A program made the translations under genes and the position numbers. The notes below the pieces were generated by a model. That model saw nothing but the letters and a program-made list of their open reading frames with translations, was not told the origin of the DNA and ran no database searches. From Rhodoplanes elegans (GTDB taxonomy: Bacteria; Pseudomonadota; Alphaproteobacteria; Rhizobiales; Xanthobacteraceae): a DNA stretch of 37,021 nucleotides. This document shows positions 7,822 through 16,558 of this stretch, in pieces; position 1 is the stretch's first letter; the number at the start of each line of letters is the position of its first letter. The DNA is taken from assembly GCF_016653355.1 (NCBI RefSeq), contig NZ_NHSK01000047.1, forward strand, positions 1 to 37,021, written 5' to 3'.

Positions 7822-9255
7822 TCAGCACGCCTGGGCTTCCTTGCGCTCGCGCAGGAAGCGGAAGAACTCGACGCCTTCGCGCAGGCGGCGCTTCATCATC
7901 TGGGGCGAGCGCACCATCTCGGAGACGATCGAGGCGATCTTCGGCGCGCGCAGATAGAAGCGGCGATAGAAGTCCTCGACCGAGCCGAAGATCTCGGTGT
8001 GCGAGAGGTGCGGGTAGTTCATCGCCGCCGCCTGCACGCCGTGCTGCGAAACGAGCTGCATGTTCTCGTCGAGCAGCCAGCCCTTCTCGATCGCCTCGGC
8101 GTAGAGATGCGTGCCCGGATAGGGCGCGGCGAGCGACACCTGGATGGTGTGCGGATTGATCTCGGTGGCGAATCGGATCGTCTCCTCGATCGTCTCCTTG
8201 GTCTCGCCCGGCAGGCCGAGGATGAAGGTGCCGTGGATCTGGATGCCGAGGTCGTGGCAGTCCTTGGTGAACTTTTTGGCCACCTCGATCCGCATGCCCT
8301 TCCGGATGTTGTGCAGGATCTGCTGATTGCCCGACTCGTAGCCGACGACGAGCAGCCGCAGGCCGTTGTCCTTCATCACCTTCAGGGTCTCGCGCGAGAC
8401 GTTGCCCTTGGCGTTGCACGACCACATGATGCCGAGCTTGCCGATCTCGCGCGCCAGCGCCTCGACGCGCGGCGCGTTGTCGGTCAGCGTGTCGTCGTCG
8501 AAGAAGAACTCCTGCACCTGCGGGAAGGCGTGCTTCGCGTAGCGAAGCTCCTCCATCACGTGGCCGACGCTGCGCACGCGGTAGCGATGCCCGCCGATCG
8601 TCTGCGGCCACAGGCAGAACGAGCAGCGCGACTTGCACCCGCGGCCCGTGTAGAACGACAGGTAGGGGTGGCGCAGATAGCCGGAGAAATAGTTCTCGAT
8701 GACCAGATCGCGCTTGTAGACCGGGCTGACGAACGGCAGCGCGTCCATGTCCTCGAGGATCTCGCGATCCGGATTGTGGGTGATCACGCCGTCGCGGTTG
8801 CGCCAGGAGATGCCCTTCACGCTGGCGAGGTCGCGGCCTTCCGCGATCTCCTTCACGGTGAAGTCGAACTCCTCGCGCGCCACGAAGTCGATCACGGGCG
8901 AGCCGGCGAGGCTGCCGTTCGGGTCGACCATCGCCTTGGCGCCGACCAGACCGATCAGGGCGCTCGGGTTGGCGGCCCGCACGGCCTCGGCGGTGCGGAT
9001 GTCGGACGAGAAGGACGGCGTCGAGGTGTGCAGCACCACGAGCTCGCGGGTCTTCACCTCGCCCAGCACGTCGTCGATGCCGAGGCGGTGCGGCGGCGCA
9101 TCGATCAGCTTCGAGCCCTCGACCAGCGCGGCCGGTTGGGCGAGCCACGTCGGGTACCAGAACGAGCGGATCTCGCGCTTGGACTGATAGCGCGCGCCGG
9201 CGCCCCCGTCGTAGCCGTCGTAAGAGGGCCCCTGCATGAACAACGTGCGCATCAT
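7822..9255 (-). CDS. hpnJ: Hopanoid biosynthesis radical SAM protein HpnJ
   Basis: A 477-residue B12-binding-type radical SAM protein. The [4Fe-4S]-SAM motif is C207-x3-C211-x2-C214 within GRGCKSRCSFC. The preceding about 170 residues form the cobalamin-binding-like domain. After the cluster come FFFDDDT and the barrel motifs GYESGNQQ and GTFILGLPGET. Known role: conversion of the glucosaminyl hopanoid made by HpnI/HpnK into bacteriohopanetetrol cyclitol ether. The start ATG at 9255 overlaps the hpnI stop as ATGA, so the two are translationally coupled; a second ATG follows directly. The length matches the family. Confidence 0.93.
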   Translation of the reverse strand: MMRTLFMQGPSYDGYDGGAGARYQSKREIRSFWYPTWLAQPAALVEGSKLIDAPPHRLGIDDVLGEVKTRELVVLHTSTPSFSSDIRTAEAVRAANPSALIGLVGAKAMVDPNGSLAGSPVIDFVAREEFDFTVKEIAEGRDLASVKGISWRNRDGVITHNPDREILEDMDALPFVSPVYKRDLVIENYFSGYLRHPYLSFYTGRGCKSRCSFCLWPQTIGGHRYRVRSVGHVMEELRYAKHAFPQVQEFFFDDDTLTDNAPRVEALAREIGKLGIMWSCNAKGNVSRETLKVMKDNGLRLLVVGYESGNQQILHNIRKGMRIEVAKKFTKDCHDLGIQIHGTFILGLPGETKETIEETIRFATEINPHTIQVSLAAPYPGTHLYAEAIEKGWLLDENMQLVSQHGVQAAAMNYPHLSHTEIFGSVEDFYRRFYLRAPKIASIVSEMVRSPQMMKRRLREGVEFFRFLRERKEAQAC

Positions 9256-10457
9256 TTCACGGACTCCCCTTTCGCCGTCGTGCCGGCGATCGTCTTGCGG
9301 CCGTCGGGCCCGGCTCCGTCCGTCTCGACGAAGGTGCCGTCCGCCCGCATGCGAAAATCCTGGTCCTTCCAGGTCACCGCGCGGCCGAGGAAACTCGCCA
9401 CGAACACCGCGAAGGTCAAGAGGTCGCGCAGCGGAACGAGCGGAAGGGCCGGCACGGGACGCGCCAGGGCAACACCCACGCGCCACGCGAGCACGATCCG
9501 ACACACAATCGCGGCGACCGCAAGGCCGACCGCCGGACGTCCGCCCCCGAACGCGACGGCGAGCAGCGCAGCGGCCAGCGGATGCGTCACCACCGAGCCG
9601 AGCCAGCCGGGCGGATCGAGGCTCATCACGGTGCGGGCCCAGCGCAGCTCGTGCGCCCACAACGCGGCAAGGCTCGTCTCGTCGCAGCGATGCAGCACGG
9701 CGACCGAGGGCACCACGACGGCCAGCCCTTTCGACCGCACCGCGGCGCCGATCGCGTAGTCGTCGGCGAGCGTGTCGGCGAAGGCCGCAAAGCCGCCGAT
9801 GGCGTCGAGGGTCTTCCGGTCGAGCGCGATCAGGGCGCCGAAGCAGGGATTGGCGCGGCCGATCTCGAGCCCCAGCACGGCGTTCGGCAGAAAATGCGAG
9901 ACGAGGCCGAGCGCGACGAGGTCGGACCACACGCCGGCCGCCCCCTCCCCGCCGTAGAGACACGTGACGGCGCCGACGCCGGGCCGCCGCAGCGCCGCGA
10001 CCACGCGCGAAACATCGTCCGGCCGCAACCGGATGTCGCTGTCGGACACCACCACGACGCCGTGCCGGATTTTTCCGGCCATGTTGATCAGGTTGGAGAC
10101 CTTGCCGTTGCTGCCGTGCCGGGTCGGATCGATCACGAGGTCGATCCGGACCGCCGGATGCGCCGCGATCAGCCGCTCGACCACGGCGACGGCCGGATCG
10201 TCGCGGCGCGCGACGCCGCAGACGATCTGCAGCGGCCCTGGATAGGTCTGGCGGCACCAGGTCGACAGGTCGTCGAAGAGGCCGGGCGGCGCGCCGTGCA
10301 GCGGCTTGAGCACGGTCACGCCCGGCGCCGGCTCGCCGGCCGGGACGGTCGGCGAAGGCCGCGCCGCGAAGCGGCCGACCAGCACGGCGGCCGCGATCAG
10401 ATAGGCGCAGCCGGCGAGCGCCAGCAGCATCAGCAGGAGGGCGATCGGGCCGGCCAT
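9252..10457 (-). CDS. hpnI: Hopanoid biosynthesis glycosyltransferase HpnI (GT2)
   Basis: A 401-residue membrane-anchored family 2 glycosyltransferase. It has an N-terminal hydrophobic helix (residues 4-28), the TVLKPLHG strand, GSNGKVSNLIN, the metal-binding Asp139-Ser-Asp141 (VVSDSDIRL), a DDYAIG acceptor-site motif, an LRWART motif (the R/Q-x-x-R-W type) and two or three hydrophobic segments near the C-terminus. This architecture matches ceramide-glucosyltransferase-like HpnI, which adds N-acetylglucosamine to bacteriohopanetetrol. The ATG at 10457 is preferred; a GTG three codons upstream overlaps the hpnL stop. The reading frame stays open far upstream through hpnL, but that stretch is shadow sequence. 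Confidence 0.9.
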   Translation of the reverse strand: MAGPIALLLMLLALAGCAYLIAAAVLVGRFAARPSPTVPAGEPAPGVTVLKPLHGAPPGLFDDLSTWCRQTYPGPLQIVCGVARRDDPAVAVVERLIAAHPAVRIDLVIDPTRHGSNGKVSNLINMAGKIRHGVVVVSDSDIRLRPDDVSRVVAALRRPGVGAVTCLYGGEGAAGVWSDLVALGLVSHFLPNAVLGLEIGRANPCFGALIALDRKTLDAIGGFAAFADTLADDYAIGAAVRSKGLAVVVPSVAVLHRCDETSLAALWAHELRWARTVMSLDPPGWLGSVVTHPLAAALLAVAFGGGRPAVGLAVAAIVCRIVLAWRVGVALARPVPALPLVPLRDLLTFAVFVASFLGRAVTWKDQDFRMRADGTFVETDGAGPDGRKTIAGTTAKGESVK

Positions 10458-10462
10458 GACGC

Positions 10463-11500
10463 TCACGTCGCCGGCGTGTGCGACGCGGGGCCGGGCGAAG
10501 CCGGCTCGCCGGCGGCCGCCGCGCTGCGCCTGGCGCGCCAGCGGCGCCCCTCCATCCACTGCCAGATGAAAAGGCCCGGCAGGCCGGTGGCGAGGTCGGC
10601 GACGCGCTTGACCAGCGACAGGGCCATCGCCTGGTCGGGCGGGATGCCGAACACGGCGCACAGCACGATCAACCCGCCCTCCTGGGCGCCGAGCGCGCCG
10701 GGGATCGCGAAGGCGGCGCCGCGGATCGCGTGCATCAGGCTCTCGATCACCAGCGCCTCGGCGAGGCTCACCGGATGGCCCATGAACCAGAAGGCGACCA
10801 GGACCTCGCCGATGCCGGTCAGCCAGTCGAGATAATGGAGGACGAGGCTGGCGCCCATGCGGCTGCGGCTCGCATGCAGGGCGCGCAGATCGACGAACAG
10901 CCGATCGATCTTCTCGCCGACGACACGCGCCCAGTTGCCGCGGAAGCGCGCCAAGAACCAGCCGAACGCCTGGTGGCCGCCGCGCCGCTGGGCGATCCAG
11001 AAGCCGACCAGCGCCGGCAGGGCGAGCGCGAGCCCGCCGGCCGCGATCCAGGCGATCGAGGAATCGGCGCCGAGCCAGACCAGTACGGCGAGGCCCGTCA
11101 TCGCGAACAACGCCTGCGTGACGGCGAGCGCCAGCACGTCGACGATGACGCTGGCGGTCGCGAGCGCGCCCGGCACGCCTACGAAGGTGAGCAGGCGGGC
11201 GCCCAGGAGGTCGCCGCCGACCTGGCCGAGCGGCAGGAGCGCGTTGGCCCCTTCGCGCACGAAGCGCAGCGACAGGCAGGTCGTCAGCCGCGGCCGCTCC
11301 TTGGGCGGAAACAGCACCCACCAGCCGACGGCGGCGAGGCTCGCCGTGCCGGCGCGCACCAGCACCACGAGGACGATGCCGATGCCGATCGAGCCCACCG
11401 CGTCGCGCACCAAGCCGGTGCCCGACCAGACGGTCAGGCCGATCAGCACCGCGATGCCGATCAGAAGGCTCAGAAGCCCGGTGGTGCGAAGCAAGCGCAT
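10463..11500 (-). CDS. hpnL: Hopanoid-associated membrane protein HpnL (LPG synthase TM-domain family)
   Basis: An integral membrane protein of about 345 residues with around seven hydrophobic helices. It resembles the transmembrane flippase-like domain of lysylphosphatidylglycerol synthases (UPF0104). Blocks such as GANALLPLGQVGGDLLGARLL and ALGAQEGG are typical of that family. It is the first gene of the hpnL-I-J-K operon and ends six bases before the hpnI ATG. A role in moving or placing extended hopanoids is suggested by the family and context but not proven. The start is uncertain: ATGs at 11500, 11527 and 11539 are in frame. I take 11500 because it begins just ahead of the first helix and has a GAGA-type site upstream. 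Confidence 0.85.
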   Translation of the reverse strand: MRLLRTTGLLSLLIGIAVLIGLTVWSGTGLVRDAVGSIGIGIVLVVLVRAGTASLAAVGWWVLFPPKERPRLTTCLSLRFVREGANALLPLGQVGGDLLGARLLTFVGVPGALATASVIVDVLALAVTQALFAMTGLAVLVWLGADSSIAWIAAGGLALALPALVGFWIAQRRGGHQAFGWFLARFRGNWARVVGEKIDRLFVDLRALHASRSRMGASLVLHYLDWLTGIGEVLVAFWFMGHPVSLAEALVIESLMHAIRGAAFAIPGALGAQEGGLIVLCAVFGIPPDQAMALSLVKRVADLATGLPGLFIWQWMEGRRWRARRSAAAAGEPASPGPASHTPAT

Positions 11501-11555
11501 GCGCCGTCTCGAAAATGGCCCGATCATGCCGGCGCGCAACAGAAGGACCCTTCTC

Positions 11556-11656
11556 CGCCCTCGTCCTGAGGAGCGGACCGAAGGTCCGCGTCTCGAAGGG
11601 CGGGGGAGGCCTCATGGTTCGAAACGCGGCCTGCGGCCGCTCCTCACCATGAGGGG
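11556..11656. repeat. Palindromic intergenic repeat (CCTGAGGAGCG type)
   Basis: A dispersed-repeat-like unit with CGTCCTGAGGAGCGGACC...GGTCCGCGTCTCGAAGG, then CCTCATGGTTCG...CTCACCATGAGG. It contains two nested hairpins and lies upstream of hpnL. Elements of this wording are common in Bradyrhizobium-related genomes. I see no second copy in this window. Confidence 0.65.
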
Positions 11657-11685
11657 CGAGGCGATCCAATCGCGCAGCAGTCGCA

Positions 11686-11734
11686 GAGCACGACCCCGAA
11701 AGGTGGCTGCCGGTTTTCGGGAAAGATCGTGCTC
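11686..11734. repeat. Inverted repeat GAGCACGA...TCGTGCTC
   Basis: Perfect 8-bp outer arms GAGCACGA (11686-11693) and TCGTGCTC (11727-11734) enclose CCCCGAAA and TTTTCGGG, giving a nearly continuous 15-bp stem. It is a typical Rhizobiales intergenic hairpin and lies 34 bases beyond the stop of the minus-strand OmpV-like gene, where it may end that transcript. Confidence 0.7.
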
Positions 11735-11768
11735 CGGCTCGAACGACCGGGCCGGCGCGCGTCGCGGC

Positions 11769-12611
11769 TCACCAGAACTGCTGGAACGTGAACGCGCGGG
11801 TGAAGCCGAAGCCGATCGTCACCTGGTCCGGCGAGCCGCGCTGCGTGACGAGCGGCGAATCGGCCGCGCTGTCCATCAGGCGCTGGTATTCGACATAGAC
11901 GTGAGTGGCGAACTCGGGCGTCCAGAAGTAGCGGGCCTGGGCACCGGCGCCGACCGAGTAGAGGCCGCCCTTGGCGTCGTAGACGGGCAGGCCCGACCAG
12001 AACGACTGCCAGTAATCGATCCCGAAGTAGGGCTCGAGAGCCTTGCCGGTGGCGAAGGAGACGCGCGGGCCGCCCGACAGGGTCAGGGCCGGCGTCACCG
12101 GTACGACGAAGTCGGCGGTGAGGTCGGCGACCTGCCCCTGGTGGCCACCAAAACCCTGGCGCAGCTCGCCGCGGGTGCGCAGCCAAGGCGCCCACCAGTA
12201 CTCGACGAAGACGCCCGCCTCGACGGCCCAGTCGACATCGCCGAGGCCGTAGAGCGCGCTCGAATCCGATTCCTTGCGCTGGGCGCGGATCTTCAGGTTC
12301 GGGCCGATCTTCAGCTGCTGGGTCTCGAACACGGCGATGCCGGCGCCGTCGCGCGGCGCCCGGAACTGCTCGGGCGTCCCGGCCCGGCGGAACCCGAAGA
12401 TGGGGGCCGCCCGCACCGTGTAGGTGTCGCCGCCGACGAACTCCGACTCGACGCGCCCCTCCAGGCCGAGCGTGGCGATCCATTCCGGCTTCGCCGCGGT
12501 GGGCGTCGCCTTCGTCGGATAGCCCGTCCCGATATCCGCCGCAGCCGCCGTTCCGGCGAGCGCGAGAACGGTCACGCAAGCCGCGCCGAAGCGCACAACC
12601 GTGTTCTGCAA
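11769..12611 (-). CDS. MipA/OmpV-family outer-membrane protein
   Basis: A protein of about 280 residues with a signal peptide (FGAACVTVLALAGTAAAA, cleaved before DIGTGYP) and then alternating polar/hydrophobic strands typical of a beta-barrel. Recognisable OmpV/MipA features are the APIFGFRR strand, the FVEYWWAPWLRTRGELRQGFGGHQG strand, FATGKALEPYFGI and the C-terminal aromatic residue (FTFQQFW) expected of proteins inserted by the Bam complex. Members are scaffold or porin-like barrels whose function is often unclear. The start is uncertain: TTG at 12611 has GGGG seven bases upstream, and a GTG four codons later would also keep the signal peptide. Confidence 0.78.
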   Translation of the reverse strand: MQNTVVRFGAACVTVLALAGTAAAADIGTGYPTKATPTAAKPEWIATLGLEGRVESEFVGGDTYTVRAAPIFGFRRAGTPEQFRAPRDGAGIAVFETQQLKIGPNLKIRAQRKESDSSALYGLGDVDWAVEAGVFVEYWWAPWLRTRGELRQGFGGHQGQVADLTADFVVPVTPALTLSGGPRVSFATGKALEPYFGIDYWQSFWSGLPVYDAKGGLYSVGAGAQARYFWTPEFATHVYVEYQRLMDSAADSPLVTQRGSPDQVTIGFGFTRAFTFQQFW

Positions 12612-13034
12612 GTCACTGCCCCATTCCGCTGCCCGGCTCCGGAGACCGGTGCCGGGAGTCGTCCCCCAGGACGTCAAGGTACACTGCGGCCGGACGCGGT
12701 GCAAAACGCCTCGCGGCGGCGGTCCGGACCCGACAGTGGAATGATTTCATTAACGTCGTCATAACCTTGCACACGCCGGCTCGCGTCTACGGTGGCATTT
12801 TACGGCAGCCGCGGACGGCACCGGACAACTTCGCGCCAACCTGTTGCGGCGCAGCCACAAGCGGGGAAAAACACACGCTGGCGACGCGCCTCGTGCACGC
12901 TGTCGCCTGTCGTTGCCGTATTCTCGACCGAACCGGCCCCGAATGCGGGGACGGCGGCCGCTGTCGTGCGTCGGGCCGATCCACGTCCATCCGGAACGCC
13001 GTCGATTCCGTAACGCCATGGAAGGAGCGCCACG
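12612..13034. promoter_or_regulatory. Divergent intergenic region between ompV-like and L,D-transpeptidase genes
   Basis: The 423-base gap separates two divergently transcribed envelope genes, so promoters for both must lie here. A short AT-rich stretch at about 12737-12770 (AATGATTTCATTAACG then TCATAACC) is the likeliest promoter zone. I could not identify a convincing consensus and saw no RNA gene or repeat. Confidence 0.4.
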
Positions 13035-13613
13035 ATGCGCCGAGTCCTCCTCGTCGCCCTCTCTCTCGTCACCCTGCTGCCCGCCTTCACGGCGGCCCGG
13101 GCCGAGAATCTCGACCCCGAGGAGCGCTACTCCTACGGCCGGTACACCACCCGCTATTCGGGCGGCGCCTCGTCGATCGCGCGCTCGAGCGTGAGCTTCG
13201 ACGCCTCCTACGCGCCCGGCACCATCGTGGTGAACACCGCGGAGCGCCGGCTCTACTTGGTCACCGGACCCGGCCAGGCGATCCGCTACGGCATCGGCGT
13301 CGGCCGCGACGGCTTCCGCTGGGCCGGCGTCACCGCGGTCTCGGCCAAGAAGGAATGGCCGACCTGGACGCCGCCCGCGCAGATGCGCCGCCGCCAGCCC
13401 GGCCTGCCGGCGATGATGAAGGGCGGCATCGACAACCCGCTCGGCGCGCGCGCCATGTATCTCGGCTCGTCGCTCTATCGCATCCACGGCTCCAACGAGC
13501 CGGAGACGATCGGCCAGGCGGTGTCGTCGGGCTGCTTCCGGATGACCAACGAGGACGTCATCGACCTCTACGACCGCGTCCGCGTCGGCGCCAAGGTGGT
13601 GGTGCTGCGGTAA
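13035..13613 (+). CDS. L,D-transpeptidase (YkuD domain)
   Basis: A 192-residue exported enzyme. A signal peptide covers residues 1-23 (LLVALSLVTLLPAFTAARA). The YkuD domain begins near residue 62 (APGTIVVNTAERRLYLV) and carries the catalytic signature IHGS...SSGCFRM, with Cys167 as nucleophile and the His of IHG as partner. The family forms 3-3 crosslinks in peptidoglycan or attaches proteins to it in the periplasm. The ATG at 13035 is preceded by GGAAGGAGCG. The size and simple layout match the many small alphaproteobacterial ErfK/YbiS-type paralogues. The precise acceptor (peptidoglycan or a lipoprotein/barrel) cannot be told. It is followed by a long family A repeat. Confidence 0.92.
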   Translation: MRRVLLVALSLVTLLPAFTAARAENLDPEERYSYGRYTTRYSGGASSIARSSVSFDASYAPGTIVVNTAERRLYLVTGPGQAIRYGIGVGRDGFRWAGVTAVSAKKEWPTWTPPAQMRRRQPGLPAMMKGGIDNPLGARAMYLGSSLYRIHGSNEPETIGQAVSSGCFRMTNEDVIDLYDRVRVGAKVVVLR

Positions 13614-13625
13614 GCCGAGACATCC

Positions 13626-13764
13626 GTCATTCCGGGGCGCGCCACCCGGATCGGCGCGTCGCGCCGTCCGGGCGCAGGCTCCGGCGCGAACCCGGAATCC
13701 AGCGCGAACACAACATTCTGTGGCGGGATTCCGGGTTCGGCGCTGCGCGCCGCCCCGGAATGAC
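13626..13764. repeat. Palindromic intergenic repeat, family A (long copy)
   Basis: It begins GTCATTCCGGGGCGCG and ends CGCCCCGGAATGAC. Internal AACCCGGAATCCAGCG and GGGATTCCGGGTTCGGCG form a second dyad around a variable centre. It lies just after the L,D-transpeptidase gene and before the convergent DUF971 gene. It is closely related to the copy at 31467-31570. Confidence 0.85.
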
Positions 13765-13805
13765 CGGCATGTAAAAAGCCCCCGCAAGGGGAGAAGGAAA
13801 GGCGC

Positions 13806-14198
13806 CTACCCCCGTCGCGCCGGCGGATCCCGCGACAGGCCGGCGGCGTCGATCTCGGAGGCGTAGTCGGCCTCCCAGGTCGCGAGGTTGCGGCCGCAGT
13901 CGAGGAGGTAGTCCCAGCTGAAGATGCCGGTGTCGTGCATGTCGTCGAAGACGAGGCGCACCGCATAGTTGCCGGTCGGCTGGACCTCCAGGATCTCGAC
14001 GGCGCGCTTGCCGGCGACCAGCTTGCGCTCGGCCGGGGAATGCCCCTGCACCTCGGCGCTCGGGCTGCGTACCCGTAAAATCTCGGCCGGGAGCACGAAG
14101 CGCTCGCCGGTCTCGAACGTCACCTCGAGGGCGCGGCGATCCTTGCGCAGGCGCAGCTCGGTCGGCCACGGCTTCTGGTCGGCGGGCGTGGTGCTCAT
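13806..14198 (-). CDS. DUF971 / gamma-butyrobetaine-hydroxylase-like N-terminal domain protein
   Basis: A 130-residue single-domain protein. Family features are the [33 protein letters not shown] start, an SPSAEVQGH block, and the [24 protein letters not shown] segment near residues 77-100, which marks DUF971. The domain is a small beta fold found alone in bacteria or fused to Fe-S carrier proteins and to gamma-butyrobetaine hydroxylase. Its function when alone is not settled; an Fe-S or cofactor-assembly link has been suggested by fusions. Here it is divergent from moaA, which needs two Fe-S clusters, and the window also carries an Mrp-type Fe-S carrier. The ATG at 14198 gives the expected length. 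Confidence 0.85.
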   Translation of the reverse strand: MSTTPADQKPWPTELRLRKDRRALEVTFETGERFVLPAEILRVRSPSAEVQGHSPAERKLVAGKRAVEILEVQPTGNYAVRLVFDDMHDTGIFSWDYLLDCGRNLATWEADYASEIDAAGLSRDPPARRG

Positions 14199-14413
14199 CG
14201 CTCCCTCTCGTTCATGCGGGACGTCCGCCAGCGGTACCCGACGCGGGCGCCGATGCCTACGAGCGGCGCGCGCGGGCCAGTGTCGCAGGCGGGCGTCTCG
14301 CCGCGCGGTCCGGTCTCCATTATATAGAAAGCGTCGAGATCGCGACCGCGACCGGAACGCCGGCGCGGCCGTCCGTCCGTGCCCCGCCCCGAGCCGCCGA
14401 GGAGACCCCCGCG

Positions 14414-15484
14414 ATGGCGTTCGAGACAGCGTCGACCTTGGCCGAGCCCCCTGCTTCGCCGGTTCGGGCCGAGGCCCCGCCCGGGCCGCCGGCGCTGGTC
14501 GACCCGTTCGGCCGCGCCATCACGTATCTGCGGGTGTCGGTGACGGACCGCTGCGATCTGCGCTGCGTCTACTGCATGTCGGAGCACATGACGTTCCTGC
14601 CCCGGGCGGACCTGCTCAGCCTGGAGGAGCTCGACCGGCTGTGCTCGGCCTTCGTGGCGCGCGGCACCCGCAAGCTGCGAATCACCGGCGGCGAGCCGCT
14701 CGTACGGCGCGGGATCATGACGTTGTTCCGGGCGTTGTCGCGCCATCTCGTGACGGGCGCGCTCGACGAGATGACCGTCACCACCAACGGCTCGCAGCTC
14801 GAAAAATACGCGGCCGAGCTCGCCGCCTGCGGGGTGCGCCGCATCAACGTCTCGCTCGACACGCTCGATCCGAAGACCTTCCGCGACATCACCCGCTGGG
14901 GCGACCTCGCGCAGGTGAAGGCCGGCATCGCGGCGGCGCAGCGCGCCGGCCTGAAGGTGAAGATCAACGCCGTCGCGCTGAAGGGCGTCAACGAGCACGC
15001 GCTCGCCGACCTGATGGTCTGGGCGCACGGCGAGGGCATGGACCTCACCATCATCGAGGTGATGCCGCTCGGCGAGATCGGCGAGGACCGGCTCGACCAA
15101 TACCTGCCGCTCTCGACCGTGCGGGCGCGGCTCGCCGAGCGCTTCACGCTGACCGAGACCGACTACCGCACCGGCGGCCCGGCCCGTTACGTGCGGGTCG
15201 CCGAGACCGGCGGCCGGCTCGGCTTCATCACGCCGCTGACCCACAACTTCTGCGAATCCTGCAACCGGGTCCGCCTCACCTGCACCGGCACCTTGTTCAT
15301 GTGCCTCGGCCAGGAGGACGCCGCCGATCTGCGCGCCGTGCTGCGCGCCTCGCCGGACGACGCGCAGCTGCACGCGGCGCTCGACGAGGCGATCCGCCGC
15401 AAGCCCAAGGGCCACGACTTCGTCATCGACCGCACCACCAAGCGCCCCGCCGTCGCCCGCCACATGAGCGTGACGGGGGGCTGA
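14414..15484 (+). CDS. moaA: GTP 3',8-cyclase MoaA (molybdenum cofactor biosynthesis)
   Basis: A 356-residue radical SAM enzyme that carries out the first step of molybdopterin synthesis, GTP to 3',8-cyclo-7,8-dihydro-GTP. The SAM-cluster motif is C47-x3-C51-x2-C54 (CDLRCVYC). The second, GTP-binding cluster uses C280, C283 and C297 (CESCN...FMC). The ITGGEP motif follows the first cluster. The protein ends in the Gly-Gly pair that is conserved and functional in MoaA. The ATG at 14414 follows GAGGAGA; the first 30 residues are a low-complexity extension before the DPFGR start of the fold. No other Moco genes are in the window. Confidence 0.96.
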   Translation: MAFETASTLAEPPASPVRAEAPPGPPALVDPFGRAITYLRVSVTDRCDLRCVYCMSEHMTFLPRADLLSLEELDRLCSAFVARGTRKLRITGGEPLVRRGIMTLFRALSRHLVTGALDEMTVTTNGSQLEKYAAELAACGVRRINVSLDTLDPKTFRDITRWGDLAQVKAGIAAAQRAGLKVKINAVALKGVNEHALADLMVWAHGEGMDLTIIEVMPLGEIGEDRLDQYLPLSTVRARLAERFTLTETDYRTGGPARYVRVAETGGRLGFITPLTHNFCESCNRVRLTCTGTLFMCLGQEDAADLRAVLRASPDDAQLHAALDEAIRRKPKGHDFVIDRTTKRPAVARHMSVTGG

Positions 15485-15490
15485 GCCGGC

Positions 15491-15635
15491 CTCGTGTCCC
15501 GGGCGCGGCGCAAAGCGCCGCGAACCGGGACCCAGGAGCGATCGAGCGAAGCGTGTCCCTCGCCGCCCCTGGGCCCCGGCTCGGCAGCGCGTCAGGCCTG
15601 CGGCCCGGCGCGCCTTGGCCGGGGCACCCAGCATC
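15491..15635. repeat. Dispersed repeat family B, plus orientation
   Basis: A 145-base element made of nested dyads (GTCCCGGGCGCGGCG...CGCCGCGAACCGGGAC, then CCCTGGGCCCCGGC...GCCGGGGCAC). Its first 46 bases match the reverse complement of 35879-35924 with a single mismatch, and the rest is recognisably related to 35761-35829. It fills most of the gap between moaA and the TRAP small permease. Confidence 0.85.
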
Positions 15636-15837
15636 CGGAAACCGGGCTCGACCGGGGTCGCCAAACGGGCACTCCCCTCCCGCACCGCAGCATGGCGGCT
15701 GCCGGAACGGCGGGGTTGACGCTGCGGTTTGATCCGCCCTATGCGAAAGGCCGCCGTCTGGACGCATCCGCGCCGGACCGATGACCCGTGGAGCGCGCCG
15801 CCTCGCGACGCTGCGATCCCGTCGCGCAGGTGATCCC

Positions 15838-16542
15838 GTGACCGCTCTTCTCGGCCTCAGCCGCCTGATCGATGCCGTCAATGCGCGCCTCGGGCGCGCC
15901 CTGAGCTGGCTGATCCTCGCCGCCATCCTGGTGTCGGCCGTCAACGCGGTGGTGCGCAAGGTGTTCGGCCTCTCGGCGAACGCCTGGCTCGAGCTGCAAT
16001 GGGTGCTGTTCGGCGCCGTGTTCCTGATGTGCGCGCCGTGGACGCTGCTCGACAACGAGCACATCCGCATCGACATCGTGAACACGCGGTTCTCGCGCGG
16101 CGTGCGCAACGCCATCGAGCTGATCGGCCACGCGCTCTTCCTGCTGCCGCTGTGCGTCGTCATGATGGTGACGAGCTGGCCGTTCTTCGTGAAGTCGGCG
16201 CCGAGCTGGGGCCAGGTCGGCGCCGCCCTCGCCGCCTTCCCGGTGGCGTTCTCGGGGCCGCCCGACGCCTGGCTGCGCGGCCTGATCACGTGGTGGACGC
16301 AGCTCATCGGCGTCGGCGAGCAGTCCTCCAACGCCGGCGGCCTGCCGCAGTGGCCGGCCAAGTTCCTGGTGTTCGCCGGCTTCACGGCCCTGTTCGTCCA
16401 GGGCCTCTCCGAGCTGATCAAGCGGATCGCCGTGATCGTCGGCCGCATCCCGGACCCGCATGGCGGACCGGGCGGCCACCTGTCCTCCTTCGAGGCGGAC
16501 GCCGAAGACATGGCCGAGAAGTCCGGCCGCGCCAAACGCTGA
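15838..16542 (+). CDS. TRAP transporter small permease (DctQ / FcbT2-like)
   Basis: A membrane protein of about 234 residues with four main hydrophobic segments: ALSWLILAAILVSAVNAVVRK, ELQWVLFGAVFLMCAPWTLL, IELIGHALFLLPLCVVMMVTSWPFF, and KFLVFAGFTALFVQGLSELIKR. The DNEHIRID motif after helix two is a DctQ signature. It is longer than typical DctQ (about 160-180 residues), as expected for the mannitol/chloroaromatic (Fcb) subgroup, which carries an insertion before the last helix. A GTG at 15838 places the start just before the fold; an ATG at 15781 would add 19 Arg-rich residues and is less likely. It is followed 16 bases later by the large permease. Confidence 0.85.
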   Translation: MTALLGLSRLIDAVNARLGRALSWLILAAILVSAVNAVVRKVFGLSANAWLELQWVLFGAVFLMCAPWTLLDNEHIRIDIVNTRFSRGVRNAIELIGHALFLLPLCVVMMVTSWPFFVKSAPSWGQVGAALAAFPVAFSGPPDAWLRGLITWWTQLIGVGEQSSNAGGLPQWPAKFLVFAGFTALFVQGLSELIKRIAVIVGRIPDPHGGPGGHLSSFEADAEDMAEKSGRAKR

Positions 16543-16558
16543 CGTCCGGACCCGCACC

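Noticed and set aside
9252-11669. A fused hpnL-hpnI reading frame of 805 codons
   Set aside because: The part upstream of 10457 is the alternative frame of hpnL, which is itself a convincing membrane protein. HpnI has a normal length when started at 10457.
14199-14413. Possible Moco riboswitch ahead of moaA
   Set aside because: The 215-base region has a TATATAG promoter-like patch near 14322, but I could not recognise the conserved Moco-RNA core by eye.
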